DNA of 64,000 nt from Cupriavidus gilardii. GTDB lineage: Bacteria; Pseudomonadota; Gammaproteobacteria; Burkholderiales; Burkholderiaceae. Location of the stretch: assembly GCF_008801915.1 (NCBI RefSeq), contig NZ_VZOV01000008.1:124001-188000 (forward strand), written 5' to 3'. The notes beneath the pieces were generated by a model. The model was not told where the DNA came from. It did no database searches and worked only from the letters and a program-made list of their open reading frames with translations. A program made the translations under genes and the position numbers. This document shows positions 37,114 to 45,042 of this stretch, piece after piece (position 1 is the stretch's first letter; every line of letters begins with the position of its first letter).

Positions 37114-39084
37114 ATGCGCAACGGAGTATATCGGCAGCGTGCGGGACAGTTCGCATTGACCGCGATCGCCACCGCCTTGAGTTTGACGCTGCTGGCAACG
37201 CCGGCCGCCGCGCAGAAGCGAACGGTATCGTCGAACGGGCAGGGCGCCGCATCGACGATGATCCCGAGCGATCCGGACGACGCCTTCCGGGCGCTGCGCG
37301 ATGCCGCCCGCAAGAACGACGTGGCGCGCGCCTACGCGATCTCGGCCACGCTGGTCGACTACCCGGTGCCCTCGTACGTCGAATACTTCCGCATCAAGCC
37401 ACAGCTGTTCGACGCCAGCGGCCTGGCGCGCATCGACGCGCCCGACGACGAGGTGCGCGCCTTCCTGCAGCGCTACCAGGGCGAGGCGATCGCCGACCGC
37501 ATGCGCAACGACTGGCTGCTGGTGCTGGGCAAGCGGCGCGACTGGGCCAACTTCGACGCGCAGTATCCGCAGTTCGTGCTGAAGGACGATACCCAGGTCG
37601 AGTGCTATGCGTTGCTCTCGCGCGCACTGAAGGGCCAGAACGTCGCCGCCGAGGCGCGCGCGCTGCTGACCGAGCCGAAGAACTATGGCGAGGGCTGCGT
37701 CGACCTGATCGGCTATCTGTACCAGAGCCGCCAGATCACGCGCGCGGACGTCGCCTTCCAGGCCCGCACCGCACTGGAGCAGAACTACACCACGCTGGCC
37801 GGACGCATCGCGGCGACCGTGCCGGACGGCGCCGTCGACGGAGATACGCTGGCCACGGTGGTCAAGATGGCGCGCAACGATCCGGCCCAGGCCGCCGCCT
37901 ACCTGACTGCCAGCTCGGGCAGCCTGTCGCGCGACGAGCAGGGCGCGGGCTGGGGCGTGGTCGGGCAGTTCGCCGCCAAGAAGCTGCTGCCGGAGGCGGC
38001 GGGCTACTACCGCCGTCAGGTCGAGCTCGGCGGCAACCAGTGGCTGTCGACCGAGACGCAGGAGTGGCGCGTGCGCGCGGCGCTGCGCCAGGGCGACTGG
38101 AAGCTGGTGCGCCTGGCGATCGAATCGATGCGCCCCGAATTGCGTACCAAGGATCCGGCCTGGACCTACTGGCTGGGCCGGTCGCTGGCCGAAGCGGGCC
38201 GCAACGACGAGGCGCGTCAGCAGTACCAGGCCATCGCCAGCGGCTTCCATTTCTACGGCCAGCTCGCCAGCGAGGAGCTGGGCCAGCGCATCACGCTGCC
38301 GGCGCGTACCCAGGTCAGCGATGCCGAGGCCATGGCAATGCGCACGCGCCCCGGCTTCCAGCGCGCCAAGGCGTTCTACGACATGGACCTGCGCTTCGAG
38401 GGCAACCGCGAGTGGAACTGGGAGCTGCGCGGCATGAGCGACCGCGAGCTGCTCGCCGCCGCCGAGTACGCACGCCGCATCTCGCTGCTGGACCGCACCG
38501 TCAACACGGCCGACCGCACGCAGGCACAGCATGACTTCTCGCTGCGCTTCCTGATGCCGTTCCGCGACATCATGCAGCGCGCCACCGACCAGGCGGGCCT
38601 CGACATGGCCTGGGCCTACGGCATCATCCGGCAGGAGTCGCGCTTCATCATGAACGCACGCTCGTCCGCCGGCGCGCACGGCCTGATGCAGGTGATGCCG
38701 GCCACCGCCAAGTACGTGGCCCGCAAGATCGGCATGACGGACTTCACGCCGTCGATGATGAGCGATCCGAACGTCAACATCCTGCTCGGCACCAGCTACA
38801 TGAGCATGGTGCTGACCGACCTGGACAGCTCGCAGACGCTGGCCTCGGCGGCCTACAACGCCGGCCCGGGCCGGCCCAAGAGCTGGCGCACCAGCCTGTC
38901 GCGGCCGGTCGAGGGCGCGATCTTCGCCGAGACCATTCCGTTCACGGAGACGCGAACCTACGTCAAGAATGTGCTCTCCAACGCCACGTACTATGCTGCA
39001 TTGATGCACGGACATCCGCAGTCGCTGAAGGCACGGCTGGGTACGGTGGTGCCGTCGCAGGTCACTACCACCAGCCTGCCCTGA
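37114..39084 (+). CDS. slt: soluble lytic murein transglycosylase (Slt70-like)
   Basis: Slt cleaves peptidoglycan glycan strands to form 1,6-anhydro ends during wall turnover. The 656-residue protein has a Sec signal (LTAIATALSLTLLATPAAAQ), a long alpha-helical superhelix domain (about 45-470), and the C-terminal lysozyme-like domain with the catalytic Glu508 in GIIRQESRFIMNARSSAGAHGLMQVMPATAKYVA and ASAAYNAGPGRPKSW. The ATG at 37114 follows AAGGAAAG and precedes the signal directly; 31 upstream in-frame codons do not fit. A TGTGATAAT extended -10 motif at 37026-37034 is a plausible promoter. Confidence 0.93.
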   Translation: MRNGVYRQRAGQFALTAIATALSLTLLATPAAAQKRTVSSNGQGAASTMIPSDPDDAFRALRDAARKNDVARAYAISATLVDYPVPSYVEYFRIKPQLFDASGLARIDAPDDEVRAFLQRYQGEAIADRMRNDWLLVLGKRRDWANFDAQYPQFVLKDDTQVECYALLSRALKGQNVAAEARALLTEPKNYGEGCVDLIGYLYQSRQITRADVAFQARTALEQNYTTLAGRIAATVPDGAVDGDTLATVVKMARNDPAQAAAYLTASSGSLSRDEQGAGWGVVGQFAAKKLLPEAAGYYRRQVELGGNQWLSTETQEWRVRAALRQGDWKLVRLAIESMRPELRTKDPAWTYWLGRSLAEAGRNDEARQQYQAIASGFHFYGQLASEELGQRITLPARTQVSDAEAMAMRTRPGFQRAKAFYDMDLRFEGNREWNWELRGMSDRELLAAAEYARRISLLDRTVNTADRTQAQHDFSLRFLMPFRDIMQRATDQAGLDMAWAYGIIRQESRFIMNARSSAGAHGLMQVMPATAKYVARKIGMTDFTPSMMSDPNVNILLGTSYMSMVLTDLDSSQTLASAAYNAGPGRPKSWRTSLSRPVEGAIFAETIPFTETRTYVKNVLSNATYYAALMHGHPQSLKARLGTVVPSQVTTTSLP

Positions 39085-39240
39085 CGGCGCTGCGACCGTG
39101 CCCCGAGCCAGCCCTGCCGGGGCGCCTCGGGGCGAGATGTCCGCCGCTGCCTTGACGCAGCATCGAACGCACAGCATCGAACGCTGGGTCGAAACCCGCC
39201 GCGGCAGCCGTGCCGCGGCCACCGTGCCACGGAGGACATC

Positions 39241-40263
39241 ATGCTGACGAGCAATGTACTGGTGATCGGCGGTTCGGGCTTTATCGGCAGTCATCTGGCC
39301 GCACGCCTGTCGGGCGTGGCCAACCACAGCAACGCGCCGCTCGAACACGCGACGGTGGTCATCCCGCCGATGGACCCCGAGCGGATCGTGGTGGCGACGC
39401 GCAACGAGGACAACGCGCGCGACCTGCTGGCGTTGCCGCGGGTCGAGATCGCGGTGCTCGATGTCGCCGACGAGACGGCGCTCGACAGCGCGATCGGTTC
39501 GCTGGGCATCGACGGCATCGTCGTCAATCTGGTCGGCGTGCTGCATGGCGGGCGTGGCGATCCCTACGGGCCGGGGTTTGCCGCCGCCCATGTCGAACTG
39601 CCGCGCCGGCTGGTCGAGTCGATGCGGCGCACCGGCGTTCGCCGGCTGCTGCATATGAGCGCGCTGGGCGCCGACAGCGCGGGCCCATCGATGTATCTGC
39701 GCAGCAAGGGCGACGGCGAGCGCGTAGTGCGCGAGAGCGGGCTGGACTGGACGATCTTCCGCCCCTCGGTGGTGTTCGGACCCGACGATCATTTCCTCAA
39801 CCTGTTCGCCAGCATGCAGCGGCTCGCGCCGGTGGTGCCGCTGGCCTGCGCGCAGGCGCGCTTCCAGCCGGTGTTCGTGCAGGACGTCGCGCAGGCGATG
39901 GTCAATGCGATGGCGACCCCGGCCACGATCGGCCGCTGCTACGAACTCGGCGGCCCGCGGGTCTATACGCTCGAAGAGCTGGTGCGCTTCGCCGGCGAGG
40001 CCTCCGGCCATCCGCGGCCGGTGCTGCCGCTGCCCGACGCGCTGGCACGCCTGCAGGCGGCCGTGCTCGAACACATGCCGGGCGGTCCGGTGATGTCGCG
40101 CGACAACCTCGATTCGATGCGGCTGGACAATGTGCTGGGCGGCCCCATGGCGCCGGAGCTGGGCGTGCATCCGACCAGCCTGGAGGCGGTGATGACCGAG
40201 GCGCTGTCGGGCGGAAGGGAGACGCGGCTGGAGGCGCTGCGGTCGAGCGTGCATCGGCGGTGA
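39241..40263 (+). CDS. NAD(P)-binding atypical SDR, complex I NDUFA9-like
   Basis: The 340-residue protein has an N-terminal Rossmann motif VLVIGGSGFIGSHLAARL and the atypical short-chain-dehydrogenase pattern of NDUFA9-like proteins: VVNLVGVLHGG, RRLLHMSALGADSAGPSMYLRSKGDGERVVRESGLDWTIFRPSVVFGPDDHFLNLFA. The YxxxK catalytic pair appears as YLRSK. Homologues are common in betaproteobacteria with no firm function; some link to respiratory complex assembly or quinone metabolism in eukaryotes. It lies between slt and a GST gene, with its start after GGAGG. Confidence 0.85.
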   Translation: MLTSNVLVIGGSGFIGSHLAARLSGVANHSNAPLEHATVVIPPMDPERIVVATRNEDNARDLLALPRVEIAVLDVADETALDSAIGSLGIDGIVVNLVGVLHGGRGDPYGPGFAAAHVELPRRLVESMRRTGVRRLLHMSALGADSAGPSMYLRSKGDGERVVRESGLDWTIFRPSVVFGPDDHFLNLFASMQRLAPVVPLACAQARFQPVFVQDVAQAMVNAMATPATIGRCYELGGPRVYTLEELVRFAGEASGHPRPVLPLPDALARLQAAVLEHMPGGPVMSRDNLDSMRLDNVLGGPMAPELGVHPTSLEAVMTEALSGGRETRLEALRSSVHRR

Positions 40264-40323
40264 GGCAGCGGACCCACCGCGCCTATGTGACCCAGATTGA
40301 CACTGCTTGCGAGCCCAATTCGT

Positions 40324-40353
40324 TTGGCCCGTCCCCGAGCCGCTGGCTACAAT
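40324..40353 (+). promoter_or_regulatory. probable sigma-70 promoter for the GST-cca pair
   Basis: TTGGCC (40324-40329) and TACAAT (40348-40353) are 18 bases apart, about 105 bases upstream of the GST start. The -10 match is good and the -35 fair. No hairpin or riboswitch is seen in the leader. Confidence 0.5.
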
Positions 40354-40458
40354 GTTCCGCCTGAAGCGCAGAGTGGCCAGCCATACCGTCTTTCCCGTCT
40401 TTTCCCGCATGCCGCCGATCGCGCTCGCCTCGCTCTCTCCCTCTCCAAGGACTCCCAA

Positions 40459-41148
40459 ATGAAGCTCGTCATCGGCAACAAGAACTATTCCTCCTGGTCG
40501 TTGCGTCCCTGGCTGGTGATGGCGCATGCCGGCATTCCGTTCGAGGAAGTGCCGGTGCGCCTGTTTACGCCGGGCTTTGCCGAGGAGATCGGCCGCTATG
40601 CGCCGGCCAACAAGGTGCCGGCGCTGATCGACGGCGATATCGTGGTCTGGGACTCGCTGGCCGTCGTCGAATACCTGGCCGAACGCTTCCCCGACAAGCA
40701 GCTGTGGCCGCAGGACCCGGCCGCGCGCGCCTTCGCGCGTTCGATCTGCGCGGAGATGCATGCCGGCTTCGGCAACCTGCGCAGCCAGCTGCCGATGAAC
40801 CTGAGCGCGATGCTGCCCGGCATGGGCTGGAACGTCGCGGTGCAGCGCGATATCGACCGCATCGTCCAGCTGTGGCAGCAGGCGCGCGAGCGCTTCGGCA
40901 ACGGCGGCCCGTTCCTGTTCGGCGCGTTCTCGATCGCCGATGCCTACTTTGCGCCGGTGGTGTGCCGCTTCGCGACCTACGGCATTCATCTGCCCGAGCA
41001 CGCCAAGGCCTACGCGGACCTGGTGCTGGAACTGCCGGCGCTGCAGCGCTGGATCGCCGCCGCACGTGAAGAGCGCGATTTCCTCGCGCCTGACGAGCCG
41101 TATCGCGTCGCGCCGGAGCGCGACGATGCGGTCGTGATCCATCACTGA
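40459..41148 (+). CDS. glutathione S-transferase family protein
   Basis: The 229-residue protein has an N-terminal thioredoxin-like domain (MKLVIGNKNYSSWSLRPWLVMAHAGIPFEEVPVRLF) with NYSSWSLR at the active-site loop, the glutathione-binding KVPALIDGDIVVWDSLAVVEYLAERFP (cis-Pro and DS), and a helical C-domain with FSIADAYFAPVVCRFATYGI. It is a GST of the bacterial YfcF/zeta-like type; substrate unknown. A Ser rather than Tyr is the likely catalytic residue. It is 24 bases upstream of cca and probably co-transcribed. Confidence 0.9.
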   Translation: MKLVIGNKNYSSWSLRPWLVMAHAGIPFEEVPVRLFTPGFAEEIGRYAPANKVPALIDGDIVVWDSLAVVEYLAERFPDKQLWPQDPAARAFARSICAEMHAGFGNLRSQLPMNLSAMLPGMGWNVAVQRDIDRIVQLWQQARERFGNGGPFLFGAFSIADAYFAPVVCRFATYGIHLPEHAKAYADLVLELPALQRWIAAAREERDFLAPDEPYRVAPERDDAVVIHH

Positions 41149-41172
41149 AGGGCCGGACCGAGGAAGAACTTG

Positions 41173-42417
41173 ATGCAGATCTACGCCGTCGGCGGCGCCA
41201 TCCGCGACCAGTTGCTGGGCACCCCCAGCCAGGACCGCGACTACGTGGTCGTCGGCGCGACCCCGGCGGAAATGGAGGCGGCCGGCTTCAAGCCGGTCGG
41301 CAAGGACTTTCCGGTCTTCCTGCATCCGCGCACCCGCGAGGAATACGCGCTGGCGCGCACCGAGCGCAAGACCGCCGCCGGCTACAAGGGCTTCGCCTTC
41401 TATTGCTCGCCCGATGTCACGCTGGAGGACGACCTGATCCGGCGCGACCTGACCATCAACGCGATGGCGCAGGCGGTCGACGAGCAGGGCGACCTGGTCG
41501 GCCCGGTCATCGATCCGCACGGCGGCCAGCGCGATCTGGCCGCCCGGATATTCCGCCATGTCTCGCCCGCCTTCGCCGAGGACCCGGTGCGCATTCTGCG
41601 GCTGGCGCGCTTTGCGGCGCGCCTGCCCGAATTCACCGTCGCGCCGGAGACGCTGGCGCTGATGCGGTCGATGGTGGACAGCGGCGAGGTCGATGCGCTG
41701 GTGGCCGAACGGGTCTGGCAGGAGCTGGCGCGCGGGCTGATGGAGGCGCGCCCGTCGCGGATGTTCGAGGTGCTGCGCGAGTGCGGCGCGCTGGCGCGGC
41801 TGATGCCGGAGCTGGACCGGTTATGGGGCGTGCCGCAGCGCGCCGAGTATCACCCCGAGGTCGATACCGGCGTTCACGTGATGATGGTGATCGATACCGC
41901 CGCCGCGATGCGGGCACCGCTGACGGTGCGCTTCGCCGCGCTGGTCCATGACCTGGGCAAGGGCACCACGCCCGCCGACGTGCTGCCGCGCCATATCGGC
42001 CATGAGCAGCGCAGCGTGGCGCTGCTCGAAGCGGTCTGCAAGCGGCTGCGCGTGCCGACCGATTGCCGCGACCTCGCCGTGCTGGTCGCGCGCGAGCACG
42101 GCAATATCCATCGCTCCAGCGAATTCGGCGCCGCGGCGGTGACGCGGCTGCTCGAGCGCTGCGATGCGCTGCGCAAGCCCGAGCGCTTCGCCGAGGCGCT
42201 GCAGGCCTGCGAGGCCGACGCCCGCGGCCGGCTCGGCTTCGAGCAGCGCGACTATCCGCAACCGGCCCGGCTGCTGGCCGCACGCGAGGCCGCCGCCAGC
42301 GTCGATGCCGGCGCCATCGCGCGCGAGTGCGCGGGGCAAGTCGAACTGATCCGCGAGCGCGTGCACCAGGCGCGGGTCGACGCGGTGGCGCGCGCGCTGG
42401 GACAGGCGGCCGAATAG
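41173..42417 (+). CDS. cca: multifunctional CCA tRNA nucleotidyltransferase with HD domain
   Basis: Cca adds or repairs the 3' CCA end of tRNAs without a template. The 414-residue class II enzyme starts [31 protein letters not shown], has the DLTINAMAQ core and [16 protein letters not shown], and carries a C-terminal HD phosphohydrolase domain ([30 protein letters not shown]) that gives 2'3'-cyclic phosphodiesterase and phosphatase activity. Length matches HD-containing proteobacterial Cca. A TTG codon directly precedes the ATG; the ATG is taken as the start. A 13-bp repeat array begins 12 bases after its stop. Confidence 0.96.
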   Translation: MQIYAVGGAIRDQLLGTPSQDRDYVVVGATPAEMEAAGFKPVGKDFPVFLHPRTREEYALARTERKTAAGYKGFAFYCSPDVTLEDDLIRRDLTINAMAQAVDEQGDLVGPVIDPHGGQRDLAARIFRHVSPAFAEDPVRILRLARFAARLPEFTVAPETLALMRSMVDSGEVDALVAERVWQELARGLMEARPSRMFEVLRECGALARLMPELDRLWGVPQRAEYHPEVDTGVHVMMVIDTAAAMRAPLTVRFAALVHDLGKGTTPADVLPRHIGHEQRSVALLEAVCKRLRVPTDCRDLAVLVAREHGNIHRSSEFGAAAVTRLLERCDALRKPERFAEALQACEADARGRLGFEQRDYPQPARLLAAREAAASVDAGAIARECAGQVELIRERVHQARVDAVARALGQAAE

Positions 42418-42428
42418 CGCAACGGGTG

Positions 42429-42570
42429 CCGCGGCAAGCCACCGCAGCAAATCACCGCGGCAAATCACCGCAGCAAGTCACGCAGCAAGTCACCGCAGCA
42501 AGTCACCGCAGCAAGTCACCGCAGCAAGTCACCGCGGCAAATCACCGCTGCAAGCCACCGACACAAATCG
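42429..42570. repeat. 13-bp tandem repeat array (11 units) between cca and the F-box-like genes
   Basis: Eleven head-to-tail copies of a 13-base unit, consensus CCGCAGCAAGTCA, with variants such as CCGCGGCAAATCA; the fifth copy lacks one base. Units 6-8 are identical. It is noncoding, directly downstream of cca and about 186 bases upstream of the first F-box-like gene. There are no spacers, so it is not CRISPR. A second, unrelated 13-bp array is at 55702-55831. Confidence 0.95.
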
Positions 42571-42755
42571 AAAGCGACGGTCTGCAGCGGACAACAGAAT
42601 GGCGCCTCGCTCGAATGCGGGGCGCCTGCCTGCCACTGCGTTCGAGCGGCTAGTCGCCGACGCCAGCACCGAAGCGCATCGTCTCTTCCTCGCCATGGTG
42701 CCGATCCGGCACGGCAGCCCAGCGTCGGCGTTGTCCCGTCCAAAGGTCGAACGCC
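42571..42755. other. leader region of the F-box-like gene pair
   Basis: This 185-base stretch holds no gene. GGCGCC (42601-42606) and a second GGCGCC about 20 bases on can form a hairpin. Only one TTCG is present, so there is no TTCG-N16-TTCG hrp/PIP box here, and I see no convincing -35/-10 pair. The ribosome-binding region before the ATG at 42756 (AAAGGTCGAACGCC) is weak. Confidence 0.5.
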
Positions 42756-45023
42756 ATGCCCGATCCCATCGCTGCGCATATCCCCGCCTGTCCGCTGCCG
42801 CCCGCATCGGACCAATCCACCGGCCCGATGCCGTTCGTCGCCATCGAAGCCGAAAACCATGCCGAAGCCAATGCCAATGCCAATGCCGATACCAATATCG
42901 ATATCGAGCCCGACACGGGCTGGCATCGTCTGCCCGCCGAGCTGATCGTCCATATCGGAAGTTTCCTGCCATGGCAGGCGCTCGACGCGCTGGGCCGAAC
43001 CCATCGCCGGTCGCGGCAGGCGCTGGCCGCTTGTACCGTTCATTCCCGCGTCGGCTGGCGCATCGTCTGCGTATCGAGCCTGTCGATGTTCACGCGCACG
43101 GCGGGCGAGTTGCGCAGCGCGCTGCTGTCCGACATGCAGCGGGCGCAGGCGCTGGGCGCGCTCGCCGGCCGCCTGCCGAGCCTGGATGGCCGCATCGTGT
43201 CCGCGGCGCGCGATGTCCTGCTGGACCAGATTGCGCAGCTGGCGGTTCCGCAGCGGGCGCAGCCGCTTGACGGCGTGATGCAAGGGTTGGCGCGCTGCCA
43301 TCAATCGGTGGTGCACCAGGGCGGCGCCTGGCCGCTGCTGACGGCGGCACACACCGTGGCGCCCGCGCGGCGCGGCGCGGCGTTGATCGCCTGCCTGCGC
43401 ATCCCGTCGCTGACGCGCAGCGCGATGCCGAGCGTCACGCAGTGGATCGACGAGGCGCTGGCGCTGCCGGCGCCGGACCGTGGCCCCTTGCTGGCTCAGG
43501 TCGTGCGGCGCTTTTCGTTTGGCAGTCCGATGCGCACGGATGCGCGCGTGCAGCAGTTCCTGCGCGCCTGCCAGTCGCTGCGGATGCCCAACGGGGAGCC
43601 AGCGGCGGCCGAGCAGGCCGCCGTGCTGATCGCATTGGCCGATGCGCTGGACCACCATCTGGCGCGGCAGGACGGGGAAGACGAGGCCGCGCACGGATTG
43701 TGGTGCGACCTGCTGGCCGCGGCGCAGACCTTGCGTCCCGACTGCGCGCTCGACGTGATGGCGGCACTGGCGGGGCCGGGCGCACTGAGAGGCGGCGCGA
43801 GCGGCCCGCTGCGCTGGGCCATGGTGTGGCAGGCGGGCCGGCGTTTCGGCGCGGACCCTTCGCAATACGCGCGCTGGCTGGCGGCGCTGTCCCTGCATCA
43901 CGGCTGGGTGCAGCCCGAGGGAACATGGCAGTGCCTGTTCGATGCGGCCGGCACGCTGCCGCCACGCGAAACAGGGCCGGTGGTCGCCATGCTGGCGCGC
44001 GGCGCCGCCGCCGCGGCCGATGAGCCGAAACGCCATGCGCGCTGGCTCGCGCTGTACCAGATGACCCTCGCGATACCACTGCCCGAAGCGCGTACCGCAC
44101 CATTGGTGGGACTGGCCGACGCGTTGCTGGCCGAGGATGCCGCGATCCAGGACGAGCGCTGGCGGCTGCTGGTCGACGCCATGCCTGCGCTGCCGACGGC
44201 ATCGCAGGCCAGGGCGCTGCTCGCCTGCATCGACTTCGGTACCGCCGAGCCGTTCTGGACGCCGTGCCACCGCATCATGCTGCGCTTGCCGGCGGCCCAG
44301 CGCGGCGCGGCGCTGTCCCAGCTGGCCGACCGGATCGTCCAGCTGCAGGCGGACGCGCATCGGATACAGGCATGGCGGGATATCGCGGGCTCGGTGAACG
44401 ACCTGCCGCCGGAACACCGGCAGGCGCCGTGGCAGATGCTGCTGCGGCGGATGAATCGGGTGTTCGAGCGCGATCCGGTCGGACACGAAGGCGCACGCGA
44501 CACGCTCGCCGATCTGCTGGCGGGCCAGCCGGCCCTCGCCCGGCAGCAATGCTTGCTGGGCGCGACCTCGCAGGCCGACCCCCGGCGCTGCGAATGGATC
44601 GTGACGCAGGCACGCGATCTGCCTCCGGCACTGCAAGCCGAGGTGCTGGCGCGCGTAGCGCGGGCGGCCCGGCTTGCCGATACGCGCAATCGCGTGGCAT
44701 GGGGCATCGATCGGCGCCTTGCTGTGTGGATCGATCTGGCCGGCGCGGTAAAGGATCTGCCTGCGCACTATCGCGGCGCGCCGCTGCAGCAACTGGCGCA
44801 GCTGCTTGCCGATCTGCCGGCGGACATGCGGCGCACGGCCCGCCGGTACTTCGTCGCGCTGCTGCGCGGCGTACCGCCGACCGACATGCCGGCCGGCTTC
44901 GCCGCGGCCGATCCCTTTTCGGAATCCGCGGTGGTACGCCGTGTATTGAAGCGGCCGCGTTACCCGCTCGCGATGCAGGCCGTCGCGCCGAAGCGCGCGC
45001 GGATCGACGAGACCTGGCCTTGA
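42756..45023 (+). CDS. F-box-like, helical-repeat protein with C-terminal NLS-like motif (candidate effector)
   Basis: I do not know a named family for this 755-residue protein. Residues 1-55 are disordered, with an Ala-Asn run encoded by GCCAAT repeats. Residues 57-100 read HRLPAELIVHIGSFLPWQAL...RTHRRSRQAL, close to the F-box pattern LP-E-hhhhIhsfL---dL--l--t-r--r. Residues 110-725 form a series of helical units with the pattern W-x2-L-x6-LP-x4-R-x2-PL-x2-L (for example WIDLAGAVKDLPAHYRGAPLQQL), like HEAT/ARM or Ralstonia SKWP-type repeats. It ends KRPR-x10-KRAR-IDETWP (732-755), a bipartite nuclear-localisation-like motif. There is no signal peptide. By architecture it could be a secreted effector; this is inference. 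Confidence 0.75.
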   Translation: MPDPIAAHIPACPLPPASDQSTGPMPFVAIEAENHAEANANANADTNIDIEPDTGWHRLPAELIVHIGSFLPWQALDALGRTHRRSRQALAACTVHSRVGWRIVCVSSLSMFTRTAGELRSALLSDMQRAQALGALAGRLPSLDGRIVSAARDVLLDQIAQLAVPQRAQPLDGVMQGLARCHQSVVHQGGAWPLLTAAHTVAPARRGAALIACLRIPSLTRSAMPSVTQWIDEALALPAPDRGPLLAQVVRRFSFGSPMRTDARVQQFLRACQSLRMPNGEPAAAEQAAVLIALADALDHHLARQDGEDEAAHGLWCDLLAAAQTLRPDCALDVMAALAGPGALRGGASGPLRWAMVWQAGRRFGADPSQYARWLAALSLHHGWVQPEGTWQCLFDAAGTLPPRETGPVVAMLARGAAAAADEPKRHARWLALYQMTLAIPLPEARTAPLVGLADALLAEDAAIQDERWRLLVDAMPALPTASQARALLACIDFGTAEPFWTPCHRIMLRLPAAQRGAALSQLADRIVQLQADAHRIQAWRDIAGSVNDLPPEHRQAPWQMLLRRMNRVFERDPVGHEGARDTLADLLAGQPALARQQCLLGATSQADPRRCEWIVTQARDLPPALQAEVLARVARAARLADTRNRVAWGIDRRLAVWIDLAGAVKDLPAHYRGAPLQQLAQLLADLPADMRRTARRYFVALLRGVPPTDMPAGFAAADPFSESAVVRRVLKRPRYPLAMQAVAPKRARIDETWP

Positions 45024-45042
45024 GCTGTTTCACGGAGCCACC

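Noticed and set aside
37054-41559. Very long open frame on the minus strand across slt, the SDR-like gene and GST
   Set aside because: It is opposite well-supported genes with conserved motifs, has no ribosome-binding site or family pattern, and such frames are expected in high-GC DNA.
42429-42570. Possible CRISPR array
   Set aside because: Units are 13 bases and contiguous, with no unique spacers and no cas genes.
42571-42755. hrp/PIP box (TTCG-N16-TTCG) for type III co-regulation of the F-box-like genes
   Set aside because: Only one TTCG is present in this region.
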